Below are positions 25,971-39,716 of a stretch of DNA of 64,000 bases, piece by piece; within the stretch, counting starts at the first letter, position 1; every line of letters begins with the position of its first letter. The position numbers were made by a program, and so were the translations under genes. The notes below the pieces were generated by a model. The model did no database searches, was not told the origin of the DNA, and saw only the letters and a list, made by a program, of their open reading frames with translations. The stretch is from Tetrahymena elliotti 4EA (lineage: Eukaryota > Ciliophora > Oligohymenophorea > Hymenostomatida > Tetrahymenidae): contig JH720296.1 in the NCBI GenBank assembly GCA_000231825.2, positions 1,679,775 through 1,743,774 of the forward strand, read 5' to 3'.

Positions 25971-28900
25971 ATGGGCTGTGGAACGAATTCGAAAATAGCT
26001 CCAAACATTCCTCAAAAGAAATCTTAGTTTTCTAATGAGAATGGAACAGCTAACAAAGGTAAATAAACTAGAGGATCTATTGACACAGATTTCAAAAATA
26101 CAGATGCTAATTAAACCCTAGGCACCAAAAATAATAACTCCAAAAAAGTTAGTCCTACAGGAGCAGATTCTGATTAAAAAGGTTTAACTTTATAAATAAA
26201 TCAGAATCCTAAGGTATCAGGTAGCAATTCTGCCTCGTTACAGCTGATGAAATAAGCTTCTTAAGTTAACACAAATATCACTTAGCAATAGCAAATAAGT
26301 CCGCCTAAAATATCTAAAGAAAATAGCATATCTATACGTCGTATGGTAACAAATAGCAAGCCAAGACCTTCAGTTGATGTCTAAGAACTTTTAGGTAAAA
26401 CTATCCCTAATCAGCTATAAGATGGAGCATAGGGAGGATATTTACCAGCAATGAATGCATCTAAGAATGAAATGCCCTCCCCATCACCTGCCTAAATTTC
26501 ATCGAAAACCTTCAAAGAAGGATTTGATTAATCAAAATAAGTATCTGAAAATTAGTTAAATGTTGAGCGTAAAAATAGAAAAGAGGGTCAATAAAATAAT
26601 AAATTGTTTTTATAAAGCGGAAACCAAGAAGAAAAAACAGAAAACTACAATAGACTTTCTAAAAAGCCAAGCATAGATGAAAACGATTTTATCATTTAAA
26701 GTTTAAAAAATAACTCAGTATTTTATTCTCTTTCAGAAGATTAAATCAAAGAAGTTGCTAATTAGATGTTCCTTTGCTAAACTAAGAAGGATCAGTATCT
26801 TTTTAAGCAAGGAGACAAAGCATCAGCATTCTTTTTTGTTAAGGAAGGAAAAATAGCAATCGAAATCGATGAATAAGAAAAGAGATAATTAGGTCCAGGA
26901 ACAGGAATAGGTGAACTCGCTTTACTTTATAGTGCTCCTAGAAGTGCTAGTATTAAATGTTTGGTAGACTGTTCTTTTTGGGCTATAGATAGACATACCT
27001 TCAGAAAGACTGTAGAGGAAATAGTTCAAAGAGACTCTTAAACCAATAGAAAATTTATGGAAAGTGTACCATTCTTTAGTTTTATGAGTGATGAATAAAA
27101 GGATAGTATCGCTTCTGCTCTTATTTCTGTAAGATTCAAGCCTGGAGATAATATAGTCAGTGAAGGCGACAGAGCAGATTCCTTCTATCTCATCAAGGAA
27201 GGTAAAGTATCAGTTTGGAAGAATGGAGCTTTAATTAGAAATTTGTATTAGAGTGACTCATTTGGTGAATAAGCCCTCTATATAAAATCTACAAGGGCTG
27301 CAACTGTAAAGGCTGATGAAGAAGTCAAGTTACTTTCTTTAGGACGTGATGATCTAACTAGAATTTTAGGTGGAAAAGTAAAATTAATAACTTATTATTT
27401 AAATTTTATAATATTTAAGTTACAGTTAATTAAATCGAGATCTTTTCTTTGGATCTGAAAAGCTAAAATATTCTATTTATAAAGCTCAAATCAGCACCTT
27501 ACATCATAACTTTAATAAAAATTTTTAAAGAAAAAATGTGGTTAAGAATTAAAGATACAGAAAATACTGAATTAATTATAATTTCATGGATTCATGATTT
27601 AAAATCTTATGTTAAAAATATATTTACATTTATTTAATTTTTTTCATTAATAAATAGATTTAAAAAATTGTCTATGCAAACAAGTAAAGGTGGGCTTACA
27701 ACAATAACTAGCTTTTGCTAAAGCTTACTAACATACAAGTTGAAAAAATTCTCATGAATACAAAAATCTCTAATTATAAAAATGGTACAGTTCTATATGA
27801 AAAAGGGGACTACTGTGATACTCTAATTGCTGTCTTAGATGGTAATATCAAAGGAGAAGAATCTGGATAGATTTTAGCTGATAAAGGTTAAATATTTGGT
27901 GATTATTACCTCCCTCTAACTAATCAAAACATATAGTTTGATCAAAGGATAGTAATAGGTTCTGATGCAGTTTTATCCACCATTAGTTTTAAATAATTCC
28001 ATAAATGCATTGGTGGTGATATCCTCTCAGTAATAAAAAAAAATGTAGATTCTCACGAAGTTAAAATGAAGAGAGAAAACTAAAAAGAAGATTACTCACA
28101 TATCAAATTAGAAGATTTAATTTACATTAAAAAACTAGGTGTTGGTTAATTCGGTAGTGTCTATTTAGTTCGAAGGAAAAATACTAGAGAACTATATGCA
28201 TTAAAGAGTGTCTCAAAGGGATAGATAATAGAACAAAGTCTAGAAAAGCACTTAATATCAGAAAAAAATGTTTTAGAAATGATATAGTTCCCCTTCATTA
28301 TGAATTTTATTCGTACATTTAAAGATGAATAGTCTGTTTACTTCTTACTAAAGTTTATCAACGGGCTAGAACTTTTTGATGTAATTCGTGATATTGGTTT
28401 ACTTTCTACTTTTGATTCCCAATTTTATGTTGGCTCTCTCATTTTATGCTTGGAATATCTTCATTCTCGTTCTATTATTTATAGAGATGTCAAACCAGAA
28501 AATATGATGGTTGATCATACAGGATACATGTATATGATAGATATGGGTGCCGCTAAACTTTTAGCAAAAGGAAAATCTATTGGACGTACTTTTACTATTA
28601 TTGGTACTCCCCATTATATGGCTCCTGAAATAATAAAAGGAAAAGGCTATTCTTATTCTAGTGATCTGTGGAGCGTTGGTATTTGTCTATATGAATTCAT
28701 GTGTGGATATGTTCCATATGCAGAAGACGCCTAAGATCCATACGAAATTTATGAAGAAATAAATTCTAAAGATATAAAATTCCCCCCTTTCTTGAAAGAC
28801 AGAAAAGCTAAACTTTTAATAGAGCAGCTCCTCCAAAAAGTTCCTGAACTCAGACTTGGAGGTAGCTATGCTGCTTTGAAAACAAACCCTTGGTTTGATA

Positions 28901-29106
28901 ATTTTGAATGGGATCAACTTTATAATAAATAAATTTCTCCCCCATACATCCCTCCCCAAGAAAAGCTTCTTAACACTGATATGCTTGAAAAGAAATACAG
29001 AGAAGGTAAACTAGTAATATCAAAAATAAAACAAGAGCAAGACAAAAATATAACTTAATACAGCAAGGGTAATGCTGCTGACACTAATTGGGATAAAGCT
29101 TTCTGA
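25971..29106 (+). CDS. cGMP-dependent-type protein kinase (PKG-like)
   Basis: Two exons, 25971-27377 and 27658-29106 (280-nt intron), 2856 nt, 951 residues, TGA stop. The protein starts MGCG, the sequence context for N-myristoylation plus palmitoylation, so plasma or ciliary membrane attachment is likely. A polar region of ~230 residues precedes the cyclic-nucleotide-binding domains. The first has GIGELALLYSAPRSASI (~312), the second SFGEQALYIKSTRAATV (~430), both good phosphate-binding cassettes with Glu and Arg. A third unit (IFGDYYLPL, ~550) lacks the cassette Arg and is probably degenerate. The AGC-type kinase domain (~620-886) has the glycine loop GVGQFGSV, ALKS lysine, YRDVKPEN (~744), GTPHYMAPE and DLWSVG. 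The DFG motif is replaced by DMG (~763). Cyclic nucleotide specificity cannot be decided from sequence; PKG order (regulatory and catalytic in one chain) supports the call. Confidence 0.92.
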
Positions 29107-29943
29107 TTACAATGATTACTAGACTAAAAATATAAAAATAAAAAATGTACATTAGGACAATCTTCTCAAGCAATCTAAATAAATAAATAAATTAAAAACT
29201 ATAACTCAAATTTCTATTTCCTGAAAATAAATATTTATCACATCACATCACATATCTAAATTATAAATACATCTATTTATCATCTATCAATTTATCTTTC
29301 TATAAGAAGATTATCAATCAAGCAAGTTTTTACTTCAGATAATAACTAAAAAAAGAATTGTAGCAATAAAATGAATCAATCAATCAATCGTAATAATATC
29401 AATAATAAATTTAGATAATTTAATAAAGCTAATCAAACAATAAAAACTAATTTTCCTTTAGATAGACAAATCATAAATATATATATAAGATTCTTTACAC
29501 TTTTATTCTTATCATATCTATAATTTCCTTCATTTTATTTACTTTGTTTTATAAATTAATTATTAAAAATAATAAAATATGTTTCATAATTATAAAATTA
29601 AAAACTTGTATCTTCTTCTTTTCATAAAATAATTTTATTCAAACAAAATAAACAAATATTTTCATATCCAAAAATAATTGCTTATAAATTTGCTTGTTAA
29701 CAAGATAAAATAAACTATAAATATACTAAATTAATACATGATGTATTATGATTGAAATTTAGTTCTTAATAAAAAGAATTTTAATTTGCTAACATCTTTT
29801 ATTCTTTAATTTTGCATAATTTACTTTGATTTTAAAGTAATCTAAGATATTTATTTAATCAAAGATTTTTTATTATGAATTCATTAATGTAACTTTAATT
29901 AGAAATATCTATTCTATTACTCAAAAAAAGGAGCTTTATATAC
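29107..29943. other. AT-rich convergent spacer
   Basis: 3' flank of the PKG-like gene, facing the end of the small minus-strand gene. It contains short simple repeats such as TCAATCAATCAATCG (29378-29391) and runs of TATATA (29478-29486). No coding frame supported. Confidence 0.5.
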
Positions 29944-30432
29944 TCACAAATCATCTAACTATCTATCTTGCTTATATAAATATATAGCCATTTACCTATC
30001 CTTTTGCTCCATTGTATTTATTAAATAATTAAAAAGCTTCTTTTTGAAATTTTTTTATTCTATGAACTGCTTAAACTCTTAAGAAAGTGTAGATAATTTT
30101 GGGCCTGTATAATTTGAGAGCTTTGTTAGCTCTTACTAATTTTGGCAATACCAATCACTTATTTCTAATCTCAGTTTCTATTTTTCTTCCTCAAATTAAT
30201 GCTTTTTCTCAAAGCAGCTATCAAAAAAGTTTAAAAAGTTTATTTTCATCTAATCAATCTCTGCTTTATTTATTTTCTTAGAAGTGTAAAAATCTATTTA
30301 CTAACTTTTACTATTATTTCTATCTTTATTTTTCTTTAGTGTTGAGTAATTAGTGCTTTAAAAAATTTTTCTCCCAGATGTTGCTTGAGTACTGAAAACA
30401 TCGAAACTATCTTTTCTTACTATTTGTTCCAT
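29944..30432 (-). CDS. Small coiled-coil protein, unrecognised
   Basis: One frame of 162 residues, ATG 30430-30432, TGA 29944-29946, visible only with TAA/TAG as Gln. The sequence is normal, varied protein: a polar start (MEQIVRKDSFDVFSTQATSG), a basic stretch, then SCFEKKHQFEEEKQKLRLEI and QQELTKLSNYTGP with heptad-like spacing, and a charged C-terminus (YKQDRQLDDL). Two Trp/Cys-containing positions (SDWYCQNQ) argue against chance. No signal peptide or membrane segment. It lies downstream of the larger coiled-coil gene on the same strand, 340 nt away. I do not recognise the family; a cytoskeletal or ciliary role would be guesswork. Confidence 0.65.
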
Positions 30433-30772
30433 AAACCTTTTCAAATATTAAATTAATCATCAATTTTTGTAATTCTGAAATTCAATTATTTTTTTGAAAA
30501 ATTGTATGGTTTATAAAAACAAGAAATGGATGTTTTAATTAAATTAAAGGCTTTATTGAAGTTATTAAAAAGTTTATTAAAAAAAGCAGCTAGTTAATCA
30601 AATATCTATGGGAACATTAAAAAAATTTTATCTTTTTTTAAACAATAATTTGGCTTGAAAATTATTTTTATTTGGATTAGAGTATGACTGATATTTGACT
30701 AATCTTCAGATAGTTACAATCTAATATTTTCTTGTATCAAAAAATATTAAATATTCTATCTAAAGTTTTTAT
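30433..30772. other. Short AT-rich spacer
   Basis: Between two minus-strand genes; contains the presumed promoter of the small coiled-coil gene and the 3' UTR of the larger one. Nothing else seen. Confidence 0.5.
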
Positions 30773-33228
30773 TCATCCCCTTAATTTGTTTTTATTTTTT
30801 AATTCAAAATTTTAATTAGTTTTTAAGGACTTTAATAAAATATAACTGTCTTTTAAAATAAATTTTAATAGATATAAAATAAAAATTTACTATTAATCAG
30901 CATATTTTGGAGCTGATAATTCTGTTAATCTAGCAATATTTAACTTCTTAGTTTGTGTTTCACTTCCTTGAGTAGCTAAGTCATATTGTTTTGATGTTCT
31001 GTTAAAATGTTTGGGATAAATTTTAGATTTAGGGGAATCTAATACTTTGAGGTCTGATTTTAAGAAGGAAAGGACTGATTACTCATGAACAGGTTTTCCA
31101 TTTTGCAATTTATATGATGTTTATCTTCCTAACTAGAGGTTTGTTTTTACAAAGTCTTCTTGTTAAGAAACATCATTCTTCATATTTGAGAAACTTTAAA
31201 TAGATTGCATTTTTTAATCACTTTATTTAGTGTTTTATGTTTGTCTACTCTTAAATGGGCTTTAACTAGAAAAAACTGAGTTTTAGAATTATTTTTTCAT
31301 TTACTATTCTTTTAAATTGAGTAAATTCTGAAGTTAGAGTTGTCTTTTCTTTTTTTGGACATATTTTTGGAATATAGCCTGCTTATTTTCTAAATTAATT
31401 ATGCTTTTAATTAGCTTTTCATCTTATTCATTTATAATATTTTATTCATTTTCATATTTGATTCTTTCAAACAATACTTTATCTTCTTTTTATTTACATT
31501 CAATCAGCTCCTTGTTCATTCTAGATTTCTCTTATTACTATTGCTGAGTACTTCCTAAATTTTCTGAGGTTTTATCCTTATCAATTATCATGCTATCATC
31601 ATCTAGCCCTTCTATATCATCAAAATGTTCTTCTTATTCAGAGTCCCCTTCACTTTCTAATGTAATTTCAGCTAGTTTTTTCTCATTATTTTGTTTTACT
31701 AAATAAATAAATATAAAAATTAATTGAGAAATAAAATATTTGATAATGGAATTATTTACATTGCTTTTTGTCTTCTAAATTGAGCAACTTTTGCAAGCTT
31801 AAGTCAAAGTAAGTACATAAATTTTTAATGTGAAGTTTTTCACTTTCTTTATTGTTATATTTATATTGCTATTATTTCTTGTTTATTTCTTACAATCTCG
31901 ATAACTATTTCATTTAATATTATTCTACACTCTCTTCTTCTTCATTTTGAAAAGAATCCTTTTTAAAATAACTTTACTAGTCATTAGCTTGAGGTGTTTA
32001 AAATGAGCTTATCTGAGAAATAAGTTCTTCTAGATTATTATTATTAAAATATTAAATTAACATATTTTTGATATTGAATATTAGAATATTGATTGGTATT
32101 TATTTTCACAAGTATGTTTCTTCAATTACTGAAAATACTTAGTTAAACAATAGGAATAAATTATCAAAAATATCTATTAATTCTTACATGTTTATTTTAA
32201 TGGCTCTTTAGTTGTTTGCTTGTTTATTGAATCTAAGTTTAATCCACTTAATCTTGATTTAAAAGTAATGTTTTGTTTGGATTATTGTAATTTATTGTTG
32301 CTGCTAATATTATTATTTTGATTTGCTTTCTCCTATTCTGAATCTTTGAGCTGAGATATAGTTTCTTGGCCAAAAGCCTTTGAAGAGCCTATAATAGATT
32401 TTAATTTTCTACTTTTCTGATTCATTTCAAAATTATCTTATAATATTAAAGAATGCTGGCCATTTATGGCTACCATACTTGCAGATTTACCAGCAATTTA
32501 TTAATCTTCAGGAACATTTTTTAAGGAACTTTTTCTGTTTTCAATAAATTACAATGAACCAATTTTGACTTCATGCTCTCTTAATTTAATATGAAGAAAG
32601 ATAAATTTTACGTTAAAAAATTCTTTAAAATATCTCACTTTTCAAACATCCTCAATTTCTTTTCTAATGCAATATTCTTTTTCATAGTTTCTAAAATGTA
32701 TTTTCTGTATAGCTTTTTAAGCTAGTCTTCATTAACTTTTTCTTATAAAACCGTCTTTATCTCTTTTTCTATTGTAAGCTTTTCTTCTTTTTGAGTGTTT
32801 CTTGGGCGAGCACCTTCTGTTAAAACATAAAAATCATCTTCATATTTTTCATTTTGTATCCTGTTTCTAATATTCTTGAAAATTGGATCATTTTTATCAC
32901 TGAAATCATCATTCTAAAAAATTGATTTGACAGTCCTATTCATTCCAATATTCGTATCAATGCCAGCCTTTCTATAATATAATCCTTCTTGCTACTGTTA
33001 AAGTTTTTCAAATTGAGAATCTAGAAAAACCTATGGTGGTTGTACCACTTATTTAGTGACTATATTTTTTGACTCAACTTAATGCTATTCGCGCACTTTT
33101 CCAGCTTACCTAGTTAAATAAAGTGGAACATTTTTCTTCAAGTTTGCACTTTCACTATTTTATCCACGTATGGAATATGGTTAAACAACTTTATGTAAGA
33201 GATAATCATGGTAAGTGAATTCCGCCAT
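30773..33228 (-). CDS. Coiled-coil protein of unknown function
   Basis: Four exons, 33228-32639, 32579-32188, 32029-31760 and 31698-30773 (introns 59, 158 and 61 nt), 2178 nt, 725 residues. Start MAEFTYHDYLLHKVVQPYSI. The N-terminal half has a well-mixed composition (KAGIDTNIGMNRTVKSIF; DDFYVLTEGARPRN), followed by a helical basic stretch (KLYRKYILETMKKNIALEKK). The middle carries acidic low-complexity sequence (SFQNEEEESVEQ; ESEGDSEQEEHFDDIEGLDD) and the C-terminal third long K/E/Q-rich helices suited to coiled coils. No known domain recognised. The 3' end is uncertain: the frame runs to TGA at 30773-30775, but the last ~40 codons are intron-like, and a 43-nt intron just after YADQ would give a slightly different tail. 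Function unknown. Confidence 0.72.
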
Positions 33229-33872
33229 TCGCTTATTAGTCAGTATCTCTACTTGTTTAAATAAAACTTTTATTCAGATTAAAGCTATAATATTAAATTC
33301 TATGTTTGAATTAATCAACTGTTTTAATAAATGACCAACCAAAAAAAATTTTCAAGTTATTAATGCTTGTAAATATTTATCAACTAAACTAATAAACAAA
33401 AAAAAACTACTCTAAATCTACCAAAAATAATTAAAAAAACCAAATAAATTTATTCATTCATCCATCCTTAATAAATGCTTTGTTATTCTAACTAAAACTC
33501 TAAAAACTAATAAAAATCTAAAATTCTTTGATTAACTACTACATTTAAATTATCATACTTTTAATTTGGCTTCATATGAAACTCACTGATAAACTTTTTG
33601 CATGCCCAAAAAGAAAAAAAATATTTATCAAATTAATTTAATTCATTTTTGTTAAAAAAACTTTTAATTTTATGAAAAAACTGGCATCAAAAAATAAAAT
33701 GTAATTTAATTAGGCTTCATTTTTTTATTTAAATGATTGGTCAACTTTAAAGCTTTTATTTTTATTAAAATGTGATATGGTATGATTAAACATAAAATGC
33801 AATTAAAATTCATATTTTTTATACAAAATTATTTAACTTTTTTTATTTTTTTTCGTTTTGGGTTATTCTTAA
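33229..33872. other. AT-rich spacer
   Basis: Upstream of the coiled-coil gene and downstream of the thioredoxin reductase stop, both minus strand. No frame or RNA gene seen. I looked here for a selenocysteine-insertion-type hairpin after the reductase stop and saw none. Confidence 0.5.
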
Positions 33873-35552
<1,680 letters not shown>

Positions 35553-36178
35553 ATTTTTTGTTGTTTGAAAAAAACTAAAAGTAAAAAATTTATTTAAAAT
35601 TACTGAAATTTTTGAGAAATTAAATTTATATTAAAAATAAAAATATGCTTGCTTCTTTATATGAGTGACTTGACTTATAAATATAAAGTACAGTCAAATT
35701 TTTAAGAAAAAAAGAATCTTAATTTACGTATTATTTAAAAAGAATAAATCTAGAATTTATTAAACAACATTAAACCTTTTTTGAAAGTAACTTTTGAGTG
35801 AAACTCAATTTAATTATTAATCCAAACTAAACTTTGTCTAATTCATTTTTTTTCACTCAATTTTTCTTCCAATCTTCTATTTTTTTCTTTAAATTGGATT
35901 GCCCTATCCACATTACACATTTAAGTTTGTTTTTTAAAATAAATTTTAATTTAAATATCAAAAATTGAAAGTAAAATATTCACAAATAAATATTAATAAT
36001 ATTTTATAGCTTTTTCTAATTTTTGGTTTCTATTAAAGTTATAAATAAAATTAATAATATAAACATAAATTAAAGCAGCATTAAAGTCAAAAAAATTTAA
36101 TTTTTTTGTTTTAATAAATATTTTAGCAAATAGATTTGAGTTATTTAAAATCAGATGATTAATTTAGCTTTTTTATTT
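35553..36178. other. AT-rich spacer
   Basis: Upstream of thioredoxin reductase and downstream of the next minus-strand gene. No coding frame, repeat or RNA gene visible. Confidence 0.5.
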
Positions 36179-39100
36179 TCAAATAAATGATTAATGGACA
36201 TACCTCCTTTGTTGTTATTTATTCTTTTTTGGTTTAATTTAGCAATTTTATATGATGTTATCAAATTATTGTTTGAGTTGAGATATTTGAATTTCTTATT
36301 ATTCGGAAATTTCTTCTTCAAAATTATTAATGCTTTATGTTTTGTTAAAATTATCTGAAAATGTTTAGTTTTAAGAGACATCTTCAATTTCATTAATTTA
36401 TTATTATAAGTAAGGATTTTGATTTATTTTTGTTTACAAAATCTAATTTGAAATATGGCCTTGTTAAACATAAATTCTTTAATGAGGAGAAAGATTGTCT
36501 TTTACAATAACAATTCTTTTATTATTCAAAGGAGATTTTGAGGCAGCTCTTATTTCATTTTAATTTTCTGTAATTCTTCTTGGAATAGGGGTGCGATTTT
36601 ATGATTTGTTAGCAATATTTTACTTTATTATTTAGTTCTAATTATTAGTTTTAGCCAATGTAGAAATAGTAGACTAGTTATTATTTAAAGTTTATATTGA
36701 TTGATTGTAATTATTTTCGTAAGCATTTTCTACTTAATAAGGATTATTCTCTAGAGATATCATATTCTTATTGTAAAATGTTTTTTCCTGAACATTTACT
36801 TAATTTCCTTAGCTTTGAATATTATTTCTATTATAAAGTGTTTAGTAATTCATTTAACTTATTTGATTTGAGTTATTATTAACAGGAGTTAAGCTGCTAT
36901 AGTTTTTTCTCAAAACTGGTGTCAGTTGGTCTCTTCTTCTTTCTCTTGAGAAAGGGGTTATCCTCTAAGATTAAAAACTATTACCTCCCTCAATACTGTC
37001 ATTATAATAAAAGTTTTTATCTAGTTTACTTGCTCGATCACCTTATGATCTAAGAATACTAAGCTACTACTTTAGCTTTTATTCTTAAATCATCATTTCT
37101 TAAACTCTAATTGTTTCTTTCAAATCAGGGTTTTCATATTCAATAATGTTTCCTTCAGTGTTCATTTTTTAATGCTAATAAGTTATGTAAAGTGGCTTAT
37201 TTGTGAAATTAATTTTTCTTTTAAGTACTCCTTTATTTTAAAATCTCACTGTATTTTATATATTCTAATCATTATTTTCTTGACTATTATTCCCATTATT
37301 TTTCTCATAAATTAAAATATTCTTCTCTTATCTCTTTGGTTATTCCTCCTAATTTATTTTATTCTTTGAGATTGATTCTTATTTTACAAAAAAGCTCTCT
37401 CTGGAATCTTAATGATTATTTAATGAATTTTCAATCTTTAAGTTCTACTCTTCTCCTTGTTAATTTATTGTAGAATAGCTTAATGTATTGTATTTATTTT
37501 GCTAATCCTTTGCTATTGATATCTCATTTAAACAGTCTCTGCTTACTATTAATTTGTTGCTTGATAGAGAATTTTTGCTATAAAAATCATGAGATCTACT
37601 AACATTTAAATTGTGATTATAAAAGTTCTATGAAGATTTCTTATCAAAAATGCTATCTTCTTTAGTTTAATAAAAATTACTAATAGTTTAATTTTCATTA
37701 CTATTGTACCTTGAAATTCTTCTATTCCCAAATTGCTTGATATTAGCAGTTTAAACTCTACTTTATTATCTCAAAGGTGTTATCTTTTAACTCTAATTAT
37801 ATTAATTTATTTCTCTTTTCTAAGGTATCTTCTGCATCATTTAACCAATTCTTTAATTTATTTCCTCAATATTACCTTAATCTTTATCATAATCTTAAGT
37901 TCTAGTTAATTATGATTGTAATGGCTTTACACTACTACACAAAGAATTTTCTTCAACTTCAGTAACTTTACTTGGTAAATCTTTCAAATTTCTAGCTCTG
38001 TTGATAGTATACTTATTTGTACTAGAATACATAGATTATATTTACTGCTATTTTTATATCAAACTTAACTCACTTGGTACAGTCTAAACTGTTTACTATT
38101 CTTTTTCTTATTTATTTAAGACTAAAATATTTTGAGGATCAATATCTATACTTGTTTAATTCTATAGGTAGTATTCTCCCCATTTATTTTACAAATTATT
38201 TTATCTCTCTCTTACACGAGATTTTACAGGAGTTCTTGATTTATGAAATTTATGTTTTTATTCTTTTAATAGATTTTTAAAGAAATCAGCTTTTTTGAGT
38301 TAGTTTTAGGGACTTACAGGGAGAAAAGGAGTATTCAGCAAAGGTTGCCATCCTTATTTACTATTTAAAATATGTCTATATTTTTCTACATTTTTAGTGT
38401 TACTCAAATCTAAAATTGGTAAAGTGTTATTTGATCTAGCTTAGTTGATTAAATCTAATTTTTTACGAGCTTTTTTGTTAAAGCCTGGATCCCACTCAAG
38501 GGGATAAGAATCTTCTATCATAATAATATCAGGCTCTTCATGAATTGTTTATATATTGGCAGCATTTAAATTAGCTTGACTAATATCATGTTTATTATCT
38601 AAATAAAATGATTAAGATTTTTATTTTATTTAATTTAATGGTGCTGAATCGTATTAACTTAATTAATTTTCTTTAGATTCTTCTGTAATCAAAGTATGAG
38701 AATCAATACTATATTCTCTAACTAATCTTTACCTTAGCTTAATTTCTTATCTCTTTTTTTTATTATCAACAATAGTGAATTAGAAAACATCATTTAGTTA
38801 CTTTTTCTACTATGCTTCCTAATATAAATTTTAAACTCTTATTGGCGTCTTCTTCCCTTTTTTCTTGTAGTTCGATCTTTTTGATGGCATTGAAATAAGT
38901 TCCATCTAGGCATCTTCTTCGCATTAATCTGTATATGTTTTAACTAAAAAATCTTTTACTTTATCATATTCCACTTTTCCTTTCTCATTTTTTGGTGGCT
39001 TAAGATGTGAATCATCTTATTATATTTAACTATTAGGTGTCTTACTAAGATAAGAATACCTTCTCTCTTATTTGATTCTTCTTTAATTTCCTTCTGTGTT

Positions 39101-39340
39101 AAATACTTACTAATAGTCTACATGACTATTATTGCTATTGCTATTATGTATAATCTTATTATAAACTGTTGCACTTCTTTCAGATAAATTCATCTATTCT
39201 TTCTTAATCTAACTCTCTTTTTATGAGATATCTTACTGCTAGTCTTCTTATATTTTATGCAAATTCAAGTTTGAGCTATTTTAGGGAGTATCACCATTAT
39301 TTTCAATAATGCGCTAATTTTTAGACTCTTCTTCATTCAT
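36179..39340 (-). CDS. Large disordered Q/N/S-rich protein, unrecognised
   Basis: An uninterrupted frame of 1053 residues, ATG 39338-39340 (MNEEESKNQRIIENNGDTP), TGA 36179-36181, over 3.1 kb without a TGA, which chance would not give. No intron is needed. The composition is polar (Asn, Gln, Ser, Lys, Glu) with recurring short basic/Thr-Pro patches: KSRVRERQ after RTPV, PFSRERRRDQLTPVLRK, SSLTPV and RTPIPRRITE. These look like proline-directed kinase sites in disordered sequence. A few denser segments exist (VEYDKVKDFLVKTYTDQCEE; ILVLNKQEKEQ). There is no membrane segment, signal peptide or domain that I recognise. A role as a phosphorylated scaffold or microtubule-associated protein is only a guess from the composition. 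Confidence 0.75.
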
Positions 39341-39716
39341 TCTTATAAATAATTAAAATTATGGCTTGTGAGTAATTAGCTTTAATTAAAATAAATATCA
39401 TCCTATTATTTATTTGATAGATAAATTATCATATATAAAAATTTGTTAGATTGATTACACTAACTATACATTGATTTATTATTCCGTTAAAAAGATTTAA
39501 GCAAATTACTTACAAAATTTATCTATGTTAGACAATCATACAAAAAAAGATAATTTAATGGTTGGCTATAAATGAACTTAAAATCTATTTCTTATTTTTT
39601 TGATATTTATTGCAAAAAGTTAAACAAAAATATGAATCTAAGCTCTTTGATAATATAAATTTCTAATTTTTACATTTAAAATACTTTTATTTTTAGAAAG
39701 AATATTAATTAAAATT
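39341..39716. other. AT-rich spacer
   Basis: Upstream of the disordered-protein gene and downstream of the TPR gene. Nothing coding seen. Confidence 0.5.

Noticed and set aside
29371..29740. Plus-strand frame starting MNQSINRNNINN
   Set aside because: Simple TCAATCAATC repeat followed by intergenic A/T; no protein-like section, no family, lies in the 3' flank of the PKG-like gene.
30099..30281. 60-codon plus-strand frame starting MGLYNLRALL
   Set aside because: Antisense to the 162-residue minus-strand gene, whose composition is more protein-like and which spans the whole stretch.
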